64,000 bases of DNA, taken from the NCBI RefSeq assembly GCF_013407855.1, contig NZ_JACBZH010000001.1, positions 3,906,001-3,970,000 of the forward strand. Direction: 5' to 3'. Each line of letters opens with the position of its first letter. Positions within the stretch are counted from its first letter, which is position 1. Below are positions 18,485 through 26,135 of the stretch, one piece after another. This stretch comes from Actinopolymorpha rutila. GTDB taxonomy: Bacteria; Actinomycetota; Actinomycetes; Propionibacteriales; Actinopolymorphaceae. The notes beneath the pieces were generated by a model that had not been told where the DNA came from, did no database searches, and was given only the letters and a program-made list of their open reading frames with translations. A program made the position numbers and the translations under genes.

Positions 18485-19905
18485 TGCCAAACTTCCTTCC
18501 TCACGACGGCCACGTAGGAGGCGAGGCCGACCGCACCAGCGATGCCGGCGCCGACCAGGCCCAGCGACGACACTCCGCCAAGTACGAACCGAGTCACGCA
18601 CACCGAGGTCACTGCACCGGCAGCGATCCGAACTGCCGGTCGTGTCCAGGCAGACCACGGTTCGGAGCCGAGCAACCGCGCCGCGATGCGGACGTGTCCG
18701 AGGACATAGACGAGGTAGGCAAGCGTCGAACTGACAGCCGCGCCGTACGACCCCCAGGTCGGGATCAGAGCAAGGTCGAGACAAATGTTCACGGCGACTG
18801 CCGCCAGGGCTACGGGCAGCCGCGCCCGGCCGCCGCCGAGGAAGTTGCACGACAGGGACACCAGCGGCGCCACGCTCAGCAGAGCGGCGTAGCCCATCAG
18901 CGCCTGGAGTACAGGAGCGTCGGTCCGGTACTGCCTGCCGATGAGTCCGAAGATGTCCGGCGCCAGCGGGGTGACCACGGACAGGACACCTGCATAGGTC
19001 ACGGCTGTCCTCCGCATCCACCGATCGAAGATCTCAGGTGCCCGTCTCATGTCCTGGGCGAGTCGAGGCGCCACGACCGCGGCCATGGCCACCGCCGGCA
19101 GGTGCAGAAAAACGACAAGCTTCCAGCCAAGTGCGTACGGCGCGACAGTCGCCGCATCGTGGAAAAGGGTGATGAGCACCTGGTCGACTACTCCGAACAC
19201 GCTGACGCAGGCCCACACGCCGAACAGGGGAAGGGCGTACCTGACAAGGTCCGACGTCCCGGCCCGCTCGCGGAAGGACACCGGATGGGCGAACAGCACG
19301 GCCAAGCCGGTCACCGCGCTGGCGCCGGCGGCTACCGTCAACGCGACCAGTGCTGCTGGAGCACTCGGCCCGGTACGGACCAGAACCACGACTCCGCACA
19401 GCTCGACGGCAGGCTGGAACACCGTCAGGAAGGCACCGACCCCGACTCGGCGAAGTGTCGGAAGGGTCCCATGGGCCAGGGACACCATGCTGTTGGCGAC
19501 CAACAAGACCGCGCCGAGGACCGTCGCCGACCCGAACCCGGGCGCGCCGCCGGCCGCGCTGTAGGCAAGGATCCCCAGCACCGCGAGCCCGGTCAACGCA
19601 CCGCGCAGGGCAACGATCCGAACGAACAGCTGCCGGTCCACCCGCTGTTCGGAGAGGTACCGCGCCAACGACGATGTCAGGCCCGCGTCGGTCAGGACCA
19701 CGAGCAGGCCGACGATACCGGTGAGCAGCGCCAGGTTGCCGTACTCGGCTTTGGGAAGTGAGCGAGCCAGAACGACTGCGGTGATGGCGCTCAGAGACGC
19801 GCCGGCGAATCGAGCGCCGCTGAAGAGGGCGACCTGGGCAGTGGCGCCGCCGTCGTTGAACCTCGACGGGACAGCTGCCCGAGCCGTGGTAGGAAATGCA
19901 CCCAT
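18481..19905 (-). CDS. Polysaccharide flippase (Wzx-like, MOP superfamily)
   Basis: 474 residues from the ATG overlapping the previous stop (TGATG); an in-frame ATG 8 codons earlier lies inside the upstream gene. About 12-14 hydrophobic helices, with LARSLPKAEYGNLALLTGIV at the N-terminus as in many Wzx proteins. It moves undecaprenyl-diphosphate-linked repeat units to the outer face for the polymerase encoded at the end of the operon. Confidence 0.88.
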   Translation of the reverse strand: MGAFPTTARAAVPSRFNDGGATAQVALFSGARFAGASLSAITAVVLARSLPKAEYGNLALLTGIVGLLVVLTDAGLTSSLARYLSEQRVDRQLFVRIVALRGALTGLAVLGILAYSAAGGAPGFGSATVLGAVLLVANSMVSLAHGTLPTLRRVGVGAFLTVFQPAVELCGVVVLVRTGPSAPAALVALTVAAGASAVTGLAVLFAHPVSFRERAGTSDLVRYALPLFGVWACVSVFGVVDQVLITLFHDAATVAPYALGWKLVVFLHLPAVAMAAVVAPRLAQDMRRAPEIFDRWMRRTAVTYAGVLSVVTPLAPDIFGLIGRQYRTDAPVLQALMGYAALLSVAPLVSLSCNFLGGGRARLPVALAAVAVNICLDLALIPTWGSYGAAVSSTLAYLVYVLGHVRIAARLLGSEPWSAWTRPAVRIAAGAVTSVCVTRFVLGGVSSLGLVGAGIAGAVGLASYVAVVRKEVWH

Positions 19906-20660
19906 CAGCCGCTCCGGCGCGGACGCCACGACGACGAAAGTGTCTCGGCCAGGATCACCAGGTCCAGCCGGAGGCTGCAGTGCCGCAGGTAGTAGAGGTC
20001 GTAGGAGAGCTTCGCTCGAAACTCCTCGACGTTCGATGTGTACCCCTGACGAACCTGTGCCCAGCCGGTGATCCCGGGCCTGACGCCATGTCGGAGATGC
20101 CAGTGCGGTATCTGACTGACCAGAGTCTCGGAGATCTCAGGTCGTTCCGGTCGGGGACCCACGAGGCTCATCTCCCCGACGAGCACGTTCCACAGTTGAG
20201 GAAGCTCGTCCAGATGGCTCGAGCGTAGGATCCTCCCTACCGGCGTCACTCGGTCGTCGTCCTGACGAGACCAGACGGGTCGACCATCCGCTTCGGCGTC
20301 GGCCACCATGGTCCGGAACTTGGCCATGAGGAACACCGAACCCCGCGCCCCGACCCGCCGTTGCCGGAGCAGCACCGGGCCCGGGCCAGAGAGTCGAACC
20401 GCCACCGCGGACGCGATGAGGACCGGCAGCAGAACCACGATGCCTGTCAGCGACAGCACCACATCGAGCGCCCGCTTGGCTCTCCGCTCATAGCGCCCCG
20501 GTCGCGCTACAGGCTTGTGCGGAAACTCCCGGGTTGCCGCCGGCTCGTACGAGGGCTCGCGGGTTGCCGCCGGCTCGTACGAGGGCTCGCGGGTTGCCGC
20601 CGGCTCGTACGAGGGCTCTCGGGTCACCGCCGGCTCGTACGAGGACTCCTGCGTGGTCAT
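19905..20660 (-). CDS. Undecaprenyl-phosphate phosphoglycosyl transferase with N-terminal repeats
   Basis: 251 residues, a monotopic PGT of the bacterial sugar transferase family (PF02397) without the large four-helix N-terminal domain of WbaP-type enzymes. After an N-terminal repeat tail there is one re-entrant helix (about 66-88), then QRRVGARG, KFRTM, SSHLDELPQLWNVL, GPRPERPE and RPGITGWAQV, all catalytic-core signatures. It starts the repeat unit by moving a sugar-1-phosphate to undecaprenyl phosphate at the inner membrane face. Residues 6-45 are four copies of a 10-residue unit of type PSYEPAATRE, encoded by the tandem array at 20531-20650. The ATG overlaps the epimerase relic stop. Confidence 0.92.
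   Translation of the reverse strand: MTTQESSYEPAVTREPSYEPAATREPSYEPAATREPSYEPAATREFPHKPVARPGRYERRAKRALDVVLSLTGIVVLLPVLIASAVAVRLSGPGPVLLRQRRVGARGSVFLMAKFRTMVADAEADGRPVWSRQDDDRVTPVGRILRSSHLDELPQLWNVLVGEMSLVGPRPERPEISETLVSQIPHWHLRHGVRPGITGWAQVRQGYTSNVEEFRAKLSYDLYYLRHCSLRLDLVILAETLSSSWRPRRSG
20531..20650. repeat. In-frame 30-bp minisatellite, four units
   Basis: Four head-to-tail 30-base units begin at 20531, 20561, 20591 and 20621. The first three are identical and the last carries several changes. Each unit encodes ten residues of the phosphoglycosyl transferase tail, so copy-number changes keep the frame. Confidence 0.95.
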
Positions 20661-20917
20661 CGCGCTGCCCTGATCGTGCCGATCCACCGGTGTTCGGCGT
20701 CGTACCAGGCGACGAACTCGGCCACGCCCGCGCGCCAGTCGGTGGTGGGTTTCCACTCCAACAGCAGCTCGCTCGCCCGAGCACCAATGAATCCGGCCGC
20801 GCTGGTCACCAGGACGCGACCATCACCCCCGCCACCGCACGCGGAGTGAACATCGACACCCGCCTTGCGAGTGGAGCCCGCAGGCTGGTTCTGCGCATCG
20901 ATGTTCACGGGCCGCAC
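20657..20917 (-). pseudogene. NAD-dependent epimerase relic (internal deletion)
   Basis: An 86-codon frame in which the start of an extended SDR epimerase (VLVTSAAGFIGAR, the NAD-binding glycine motif) is joined directly to a typical epimerase C-terminus (WKPTTDWRAGVAEFVAWYDA). About 250-280 residues, including the Y-x3-K active site, are missing, so no enzyme can result. Residues before VLVT look like read-through of upstream DNA. The stop still overlaps the phosphoglycosyl transferase ATG (ATGA), so the relic may still serve in translational coupling. It probably once made a nucleotide sugar for this cluster. Confidence 0.7.
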
Positions 20918-21245
20918 CCCCCGCCGAACTCATCCCCGGCCAGCGTGACGACCAATCACCAGAATCCCGTCGACACGTACCGAAGGCTGGGATAGACCCT
21001 CGTAGGTGAGATATTTCGAATCCGGGGCTGAATCCCCAGGATCATCGACGGCCGTAGTGTCAACCAGAAACTGCTTTTGCATTCCCTTATTGGGAGAAGC
21101 GCCTTCAACCACGAGCAAGCCACCGGTGGTAGGGCTGACGGACGATCGTGAGGACGTGGCACGTCACCGCGACGGGCACCCAGTCGGCTGCAGAACTGTC
21201 CGAGCGTCGCCGGCCTCGACACCCACGTGCTGTTGCCGCCTGGCG
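20918..21245. other. Intergenic region upstream of polysaccharide operon
   Basis: No gene recognised. Part of it (about 21000-21110) is visibly less GC-rich than its surroundings and may be foreign. The promoter of the minus-strand operon should lie here, but no clear site can be named. Confidence 0.4.
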
Positions 21246-21405
21246 TCATACCCACCGCACCTCGACGCCGACCTGGCGCATCCAGTTACGCAGACACGAC
21301 TCCGCGATCCCGAAATCGGCAGCGACCTGCTTGATCGTCCGCCCCGGCTCACGGCGCCGCGTTGACCAGGTTCTTGCGGAGCTCGTTGGGGTAGGGCTTG
21401 GGCAC
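21246..21405 (-). pseudogene. IS3-family OrfA transposase relic
   Basis: Starting at a GTG (21405) the frame reads VPKPYPNELRKNLVNAA, then a frameshift leads into GRTIKQVAADFGIAESCLRN and WMRQVGVEVRWV before a stop. This is the helix-turn-helix start of an IS3-type OrfA. The rest of OrfA and all of OrfB are gone and no terminal repeats are seen. A dead remnant next to the polysaccharide operon. Confidence 0.7.
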
Positions 21406-21621
21406 AGCGACATCCTTCCAGCAGCACCTCGCAGCGCCACAGCTCGGATGTCACCCACTCATGCAGCAGTCCCCCGAGCCTCGCGAGCTGCAGGAACGAG
21501 CCCTGCGCGCCGTTCCAGCAGCTCGACGATCAGGAGGCGGCAGGTCTCCCAGTGAGAGCCGGCGTACTTCACTCGCAGGCTTCCTGGTGGAGCGACCTGA
21601 CAGCCGTTCCGCTGCTGCCTC

Positions 21622-22551
21622 CTACGCGACCGAGGCCATGGCAAGCTCATGCCAGATCTCATCGGGTAGCTGCAGGCGCGCCAGGCACACAGTTTCGTTG
21701 ACCAGCTCTGCTCGATCCATTCCCACGATCGTGGCTGCGATCCGCTGATCTCGGAGGGAGAACTGCAGTGCAGCCGCGGCCAGTGGAACCCCGAAGCGTT
21801 GGCAGACGTTCTGCAGCCGACGTGCACGCTCCTGGATTGCCGCCGGCGCGGCGCCGTAGCGCCACCGCGCAGCTGGGCCCGGTCCGGTGGCCAGAATCCC
21901 CGCCTGGTACGGAGCGGCGTTGAGAACTGCGACGCCTTCGTCAGCAGCCATGTCGAGCAGTGGAGTCGCACTCTGATCGAGGAGCGTGTAACGGTTGTGC
22001 GTGATGGCGACGTCGAAGATCCCAGTCCTGACGTACTGGATCATCGCATCAACATCGCCGCTGCCCGCGACACCCACATGTCCGACGAGCCCTTCGTCGC
22101 GAAGGCCGATCAGCCCCTGCACGGGGCCCTTGGCTTCCATCGCGGTCGCGAACGGCATCACATCGGGGCTGTGCAGGTAGACGATCTGCAAGCGCTCCAG
22201 ACCCAGAAGAGACAGGCTCCTCTCGACCGAACGCCGCACCACGTCGGCGTCGAACCGACCCGTCTCAGGGTCCTGGCCGGCCTTGGTGGCGAGGACGAAC
22301 CCTGCCGGAAGGCCGCCGCGCTCCCGAAGAACCGAACCAATCCGACCCTCGCTGTCGCCATACGCGGCAGCGGTGTCGAGGAAGTTGACAGGTGACTCCA
22401 GAAGGGTCCGCACGGTTGCCGCGGCCTGCTCCTCGGAGACCTCCCCGAAGGCTTCGGGAAGGTTCCCCAGTGGTGCTCCGCCCGCGCAGATCGGGCTCAC
22501 GAACAGCCCCGTACGACCCAACGGCCGTAGCGACAACGTTTCCTCGCTCAT
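21622..22551 (-). CDS. Aldo/keto reductase (sugar dehydrogenase-like)
   Basis: 309 residues from the ATG at 22551, preceded by AGGAGCAAGG. TIM-barrel NADP-dependent oxidoreductase close to D-threo-aldose 1-dehydrogenase/L-fucose dehydrogenase: LGRTGLFVSPICAGGAPLGN at the start, FLDTAAAYGDSEGRIG with the catalytic Asp and Tyr, LATKAG with Lys, and YLHSPD with His. It is a lone gene between two transposon relics, and its substrate is not evident. Confidence 0.87.
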   Translation of the reverse strand: MSEETLSLRPLGRTGLFVSPICAGGAPLGNLPEAFGEVSEEQAAATVRTLLESPVNFLDTAAAYGDSEGRIGSVLRERGGLPAGFVLATKAGQDPETGRFDADVVRRSVERSLSLLGLERLQIVYLHSPDVMPFATAMEAKGPVQGLIGLRDEGLVGHVGVAGSGDVDAMIQYVRTGIFDVAITHNRYTLLDQSATPLLDMAADEGVAVLNAAPYQAGILATGPGPAARWRYGAAPAAIQERARRLQNVCQRFGVPLAAAALQFSLRDQRIAATIVGMDRAELVNETVCLARLQLPDEIWHELAMASVA

Positions 22552-22980
22552 CGTCCTTGCTCCTAGTCCCGGCGCACAACAGGCCGTCGTCCCGCCTCCA
22601 GGCGCGCGGCGACGCCTACCTGTGATGAACCGTCGGGTCCAAGTAGCGCTCGGACTCCGCCGGCGTCGCGCCACTCGTGCACGAAGCCGTCGCATGCCGA
22701 GGCGGGCTTGATCCCGGTGATGGTGCACTGTAGATGGTGTCCTTGGGTGTGCCCAGCCCCCGGAGGCTTCCGAGACGGATCTCATGGCCAAGATGGCAGG
22801 GCTGACCTCGCAGGGCATTACGCCGGTTGGGACCGAGCCGAGTTCACCGGCGACAGCGAATCCAGCGTGTCCGTCCACCAGAAACCAGACGCCGTCGACC
22901 TCGGCCACCAGCCAGTTTGAAGGCCGGATCCCTCATGGTGACGAAGTGACTCCTGCGGTGCAGGCGCCGATCGCAGCTGC
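22552..22980. other. Intergenic, no gene recognised
   Basis: About 430 bp between the aldo/keto reductase and the tRNA-flank repeat. A minus-strand stretch around 22850-22908 reads VDGVWFLVDGHAGFAVAGEL and could be a decayed coding fragment, but no family was recognised. Confidence 0.3.
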
Positions 22981-23070
22981 GCGTTCGCGTGGCCACAGCA
23001 AACGCATGAGGTTCCTGATGCCCACTGACCAAGGGACTAACTCGCACCATGGAACGGGCAAAACGGACAC
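22981..23070. repeat. Left copy of tRNA-Met downstream flank
   Basis: By eye roughly 75-80% identical, in the same orientation, to 60182-60271, including AACGCATGAGG and GGGCAAAACGGACAC. It continues, after the IS256-family element, into the partial tRNA copy at 24504-24573. Confidence 0.7.
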
Positions 23071-23084
23071 TGGCGCTGGTTGCG

Positions 23085-24495
23085 GTCAAGTCCATTGGCG
23101 TGGTGTAGCGGTCGTGTCGCGTGATCCTCTTGGTGGTTAGGCGCTGAGCGCCTTGAGGTCGGTGTCGGTCACCTCCTCGGTCTCGGTGGCGCGGGCTTTG
23201 GCGAGGAGGTCCAGGCCGAGGTAGCGGCGGCCTTCGATCCATTCGTCGTGTTGTTCGGCGAGGACGGCTCCGACGAGGCGGATGAGGGAGTTGCGGTCGG
23301 GGAAGATCCCGACGACGTCGGTGCGGCGGCGGATCTCGCGGTTGAGGCGTTCTTGGGGGTTGTTGGACCAGATCTGTCGCCATAGCTGCTTGGGGAAGCC
23401 GGTGAACGCCAGCACGTCGGTCCGGGCGGCCTCGAGGTGGTCGGCGACCTTGGGTAGCTTGTCGGCCAGGGCGTCCAGGACGCGGTTGAACTGGTCGTGG
23501 ACCGCGGCGGTGTCGGGCTGGTCATAGACCGAGTGCAGCAGCGTCCGCACCCACGGCCAGGACGCCTTCGGGGTCACGGCCATGAGGTTGGCGGCGTAGT
23601 GGGTGCGGCACCGTTGCCAGCCCGCGCCCGGGAGTGTGGCGCCGATCGCTGCGACCAGACCTGCGTGGGCGTCAGAGGTCACCAGGCCCACGCCGGACAG
23701 GCCGCGGGCGACCAGGCCGCGCAGGAATCCCAGCCAGCCGGCGCCGTCTTCGGCGGAGGTGACGTCGATGCCGAGGATCTCTCGGTGTCCGTCGGCGTTG
23801 ACACCGGTCGCGACGAGTGCGTGCACCCCGACGACCCGGCCGCCCTCTCTGACCTTCAGCACCAGGGCGTCCATCGCGACGAACGTGTACGGACCTTGAT
23901 CGAGGGGGCGGGTGCGGAACGCCTCGACCTGCTCGTCCAGCTCCGCCGCCATCACGCTCACTTGTGACTTGGACAGGCGGGTGATGCCGAGTTGTTCGAC
24001 GAGTTTCTCCATCCGCCGCGTCGATACCCCGAGCAGGTAGCAGGTGGCCACCACCGACGTCAGGGCCCGTTCGGCCCGGCGTCGCCGTTCCAGCAGCCAG
24101 TCCGGGAAGTACGAACCGGAGCGGAGCTTGGGGATCGCGACATCGATCGTGCCGGTACGGGTGTCGAAGTCGCGGTGACGGTAGCCGTTACGGGAGTTGG
24201 TGCGGTCCGGGCTGGGCTGACCGTAGGGGGCGCCGCAGACCGCGTCGACTTCGGCACCCATCAGGGCGTCGATGAACGTCGACAGCAGGTCGCGCAGCAG
24301 GTCCGGCGACGCAGCAGCCAGCTGTTCGTGCAGGAACCGGTCAGGGGTCATACTGGGCTTGGCGGTCATCGCGTAGGTCTCCTTGAGCTTGAGCGGGAAC
24401 TCAGTTCGAAGGATCACGCGATGACCGCCCTTACGCGTCTACGACACGCCCATCAACAAGGCGCCTGCGGTACACCACTCTGCTGGACGCCACTC
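23085..24495 (-). mobile_element. IS256-family insertion sequence, complete
   Basis: 1411 bp with one transposase gene. The ends form an imperfect inverted repeat (17 of 25 positions by hand alignment, core GTCCA-N5-GTGGTGTA). It is flanked by the 8-bp direct repeat TGGTTGCG at 23077-23084 and 24496-24503, the expected target duplication. It interrupts the left copy of the tRNA-Met flank, so it arrived after that duplication. It appears intact. Confidence 0.88.
23137..24369 (-). CDS. IS256-family transposase
   Basis: 410 residues from the ATG with AAGGAGA upstream. DDE transposase of the Mutator/IS256 group: FVAMDALVLKVREGG (first Asp), VTSDAHAGL (second Asp) and the C-terminal NNPQERLNREIRRRT region with the catalytic Glu, followed by FPDRNSLIRLVGAVLAEQ. 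Length is typical and no frame damage is seen, so it may be active. Confidence 0.95.
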   Translation of the reverse strand: MTAKPSMTPDRFLHEQLAAASPDLLRDLLSTFIDALMGAEVDAVCGAPYGQPSPDRTNSRNGYRHRDFDTRTGTIDVAIPKLRSGSYFPDWLLERRRRAERALTSVVATCYLLGVSTRRMEKLVEQLGITRLSKSQVSVMAAELDEQVEAFRTRPLDQGPYTFVAMDALVLKVREGGRVVGVHALVATGVNADGHREILGIDVTSAEDGAGWLGFLRGLVARGLSGVGLVTSDAHAGLVAAIGATLPGAGWQRCRTHYAANLMAVTPKASWPWVRTLLHSVYDQPDTAAVHDQFNRVLDALADKLPKVADHLEAARTDVLAFTGFPKQLWRQIWSNNPQERLNREIRRRTDVVGIFPDRNSLIRLVGAVLAEQHDEWIEGRRYLGLDLLAKARATETEEVTDTDLKALSA

Positions 24496-24503
24496 TGGTT
24501 GCG

Positions 24504-24573
24504 AGATGTGATCTTCGCAGGTCAACCGGGGTAGGGCGGGCGGTACTCGAACCCGCGACCCAGGGATTACGAG
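24504..24573. repeat. Partial tRNA-Met copy, candidate left attachment site
   Basis: 70 bp matching 60286-60355 with three mismatches (24509, 24544, 24570) in direct orientation. It contains the tRNA T-arm, variable loop and 3' side of the anticodon arm, plus 28 bp beyond the tRNA 3' end. The anticodon position is mutated and the 5' half is absent, so it is not a functional tRNA. Confidence 0.9.
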
Positions 24574-24644
24574 AACCCTTGCCAACGACTACCAGGCCAT
24601 CTATCTGCGACTTTGCCCCCAGCCCACTCCCCCACAGGCACCCT

Positions 24645-24914
24645 GACCACACCGTTGGTCGCCGTTTCGCACCACAACTCGCACCACGAGGAGCCTCTTC
24701 GCCGTGTCGGGAGAGCGTCTGCGTACGGAACCTCGCCAACCCTGATTCTGAGCAGTCCGCTCCTCCCCTGCAGCGCCTTCGCTCCGTGGGGCCTCGGCTC
24801 GGCGGCCAGCTAGTCGATCGCCACGGCGACACGCTTCCACACCAACTGGTCGCCCTTGCGTAGACGCCGCAGCGCCCGCACCGCAGCGGGCTCGACTTGG
24901 ATCTGGTAGCTCAC
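24645..24914 (-). pseudogene. RelE/ParE-type toxin, broken
   Basis: A GTG overlapping the antitoxin stop (GTGA) opens a frame YQIQVEPAAVRALRRLRKGD, the start of a RelE toxin, which hits a TAG at 24810-24812. Beyond it, in the same frame, LAAEPRPHGAKALQGRSG and LLRIRVGE continue the RelE fold, and then the frame shifts to KRLLVVRVVVRNGD. One nonsense codon and at least one frameshift mean the toxin is dead. Confidence 0.7.
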
Positions 24915-25306
24915 GAGTCGAGCTCGTCGCGCAGCGACTCCCACGAAACCGATCTCGCGCCGGCCTCCCGCTCCGCCTCTGCTGCCTCAACGGAGGCCCC
25001 GTCGGCGGCGTCCTCGGCCGTCTCGATCAATCGATCGATCACCTGCCTGACCCGCTCCTTCGTGGCTTGGTCCGCGTCCTGCACCGACGACCAAAGCTCA
25101 CGACAGGCCGCCGCTACAGCAGCCTCCCGTACCTTCGCTTCATCCGCCGCCGCCCTCGCCAACGGCACGATCGCCGCGACACGCCGGCCACGCCGAGTCA
25201 GATAGGTAACGCTGCCGGCGTAGGTCGCCTTGTTCACCACGTCCGCCAGACGATCACGCGCATCGCTGATCGCCAGCTCCGGAGGAACCTCTGCTGCCGC
25301 AGCCAT
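24911..25306 (-). CDS. Phd/YefM-type antitoxin
   Basis: 131 residues. The N-terminal half has the Phd/YefM pattern (AISDARDRLADVVNKATYAG, then VTYLTRRGRRVAAIVPL), the DNA-binding and dimer domain. The C-terminal half is acidic and Ala-rich and would be the toxin-binding tail; it is longer than usual. The paired toxin downstream is a pseudogene, so this is an orphan antitoxin that may still repress its own promoter. Confidence 0.78.
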   Translation of the reverse strand: MAAAAEVPPELAISDARDRLADVVNKATYAGSVTYLTRRGRRVAAIVPLARAAADEAKVREAAVAAACRELWSSVQDADQATKERVRQVIDRLIETAEDAADGASVEAAEAEREAGARSVSWESLRDELDS

Positions 25307-26135
25307 GCGGCCAAGCGTACGACTCGTACAACTCGGGGTGCCACTTTGCCAAGAGTCGGCGCTGACACCAGGACAAATCGTAAGGAACCGTATTCACCTT
25401 CGCAGCTGGTTCTACGTCAGCCGCGGCCACGCCAGGTCGTGGCCGGCGCCACACGACCTGCCGTCGTTCGACCAACTCGGTGTCCCCCGTCGCAGCTACC
25501 TCCGCAACGAACCGGCAGGCGTGCCGATCATGCCCTCACCGCTTTCCGACGGTGACGGCAGCGTGCTCACCGCAGTCTGCTGTCATGGCCCACAAACCGG
25601 GAGGACGCGTACTGGATCGACGGGTATCGGTCCGCCGACGAAGGCGCACCACCTGGGAACACCGCGCCCGGCCGGTCGAGGACACCGGAACTGCCGGCAA
25701 CCCGTTGGTCCTCATGCCAGCCGGCGACCAACTGGTGTGCGTCTACGATTTCCGTGGCCGACCGAGCGGAGATCGAAGCCGCCGGGGTTCCCGGGTACAC
25801 CGTCGCGCTCAGCCCACAACAGCGACTGTGGTCCAGCAGCGACGGCGAACTACCGGAGGTCCTCGCAGCCGGCGGACACGGAGTCATCTCCGGCGTCTCG
25901 TCGGTGTTCTCCCACCTCTTCGATCAGCCGCGCTCTGAACTCGCCATCGGCCTGACGCACGAGAAACTCTCCACCCCGGGTACGCGAGGCCCTAAGACTG
26001 GTCGGCCCGTCACTTACAAGACTCCTGCTGGGCTGTCGTAGGTGTCGATCGTCCACGGCGGTGGCGGTGGCGGCACAGCGGAATGCCCTCAGCCGCCAGC
26101 TCGTTGAGTCGCCACCCCGCACTGGGCCGACGGCG
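25307..26135. other. Gene-poor stretch, possible decayed coding DNA
   Basis: About 830 bp without a gene I can support. Protein-like fragments occur in successive plus-strand frames: HDLPSFDQLGVPRRSYLRNE near 25455, NREDAYWIDGYRSADEG near 25595 and VPGYTVALSPQQRLW near 25785. A multiply frameshifted old gene is possible, but no family was identified. Confidence 0.3.

Noticed and set aside
20531..20650. Regular 30-bp repeats considered as a CRISPR array
   Set aside because: Units are directly adjacent with no spacers and encode a peptide repeat in frame; no cas genes nearby.
24531..24573. A second tRNA gene at 24.5 kb
   Set aside because: Only the 3' half is present, the anticodon position is changed and there is no acceptor 5' strand or D-arm.
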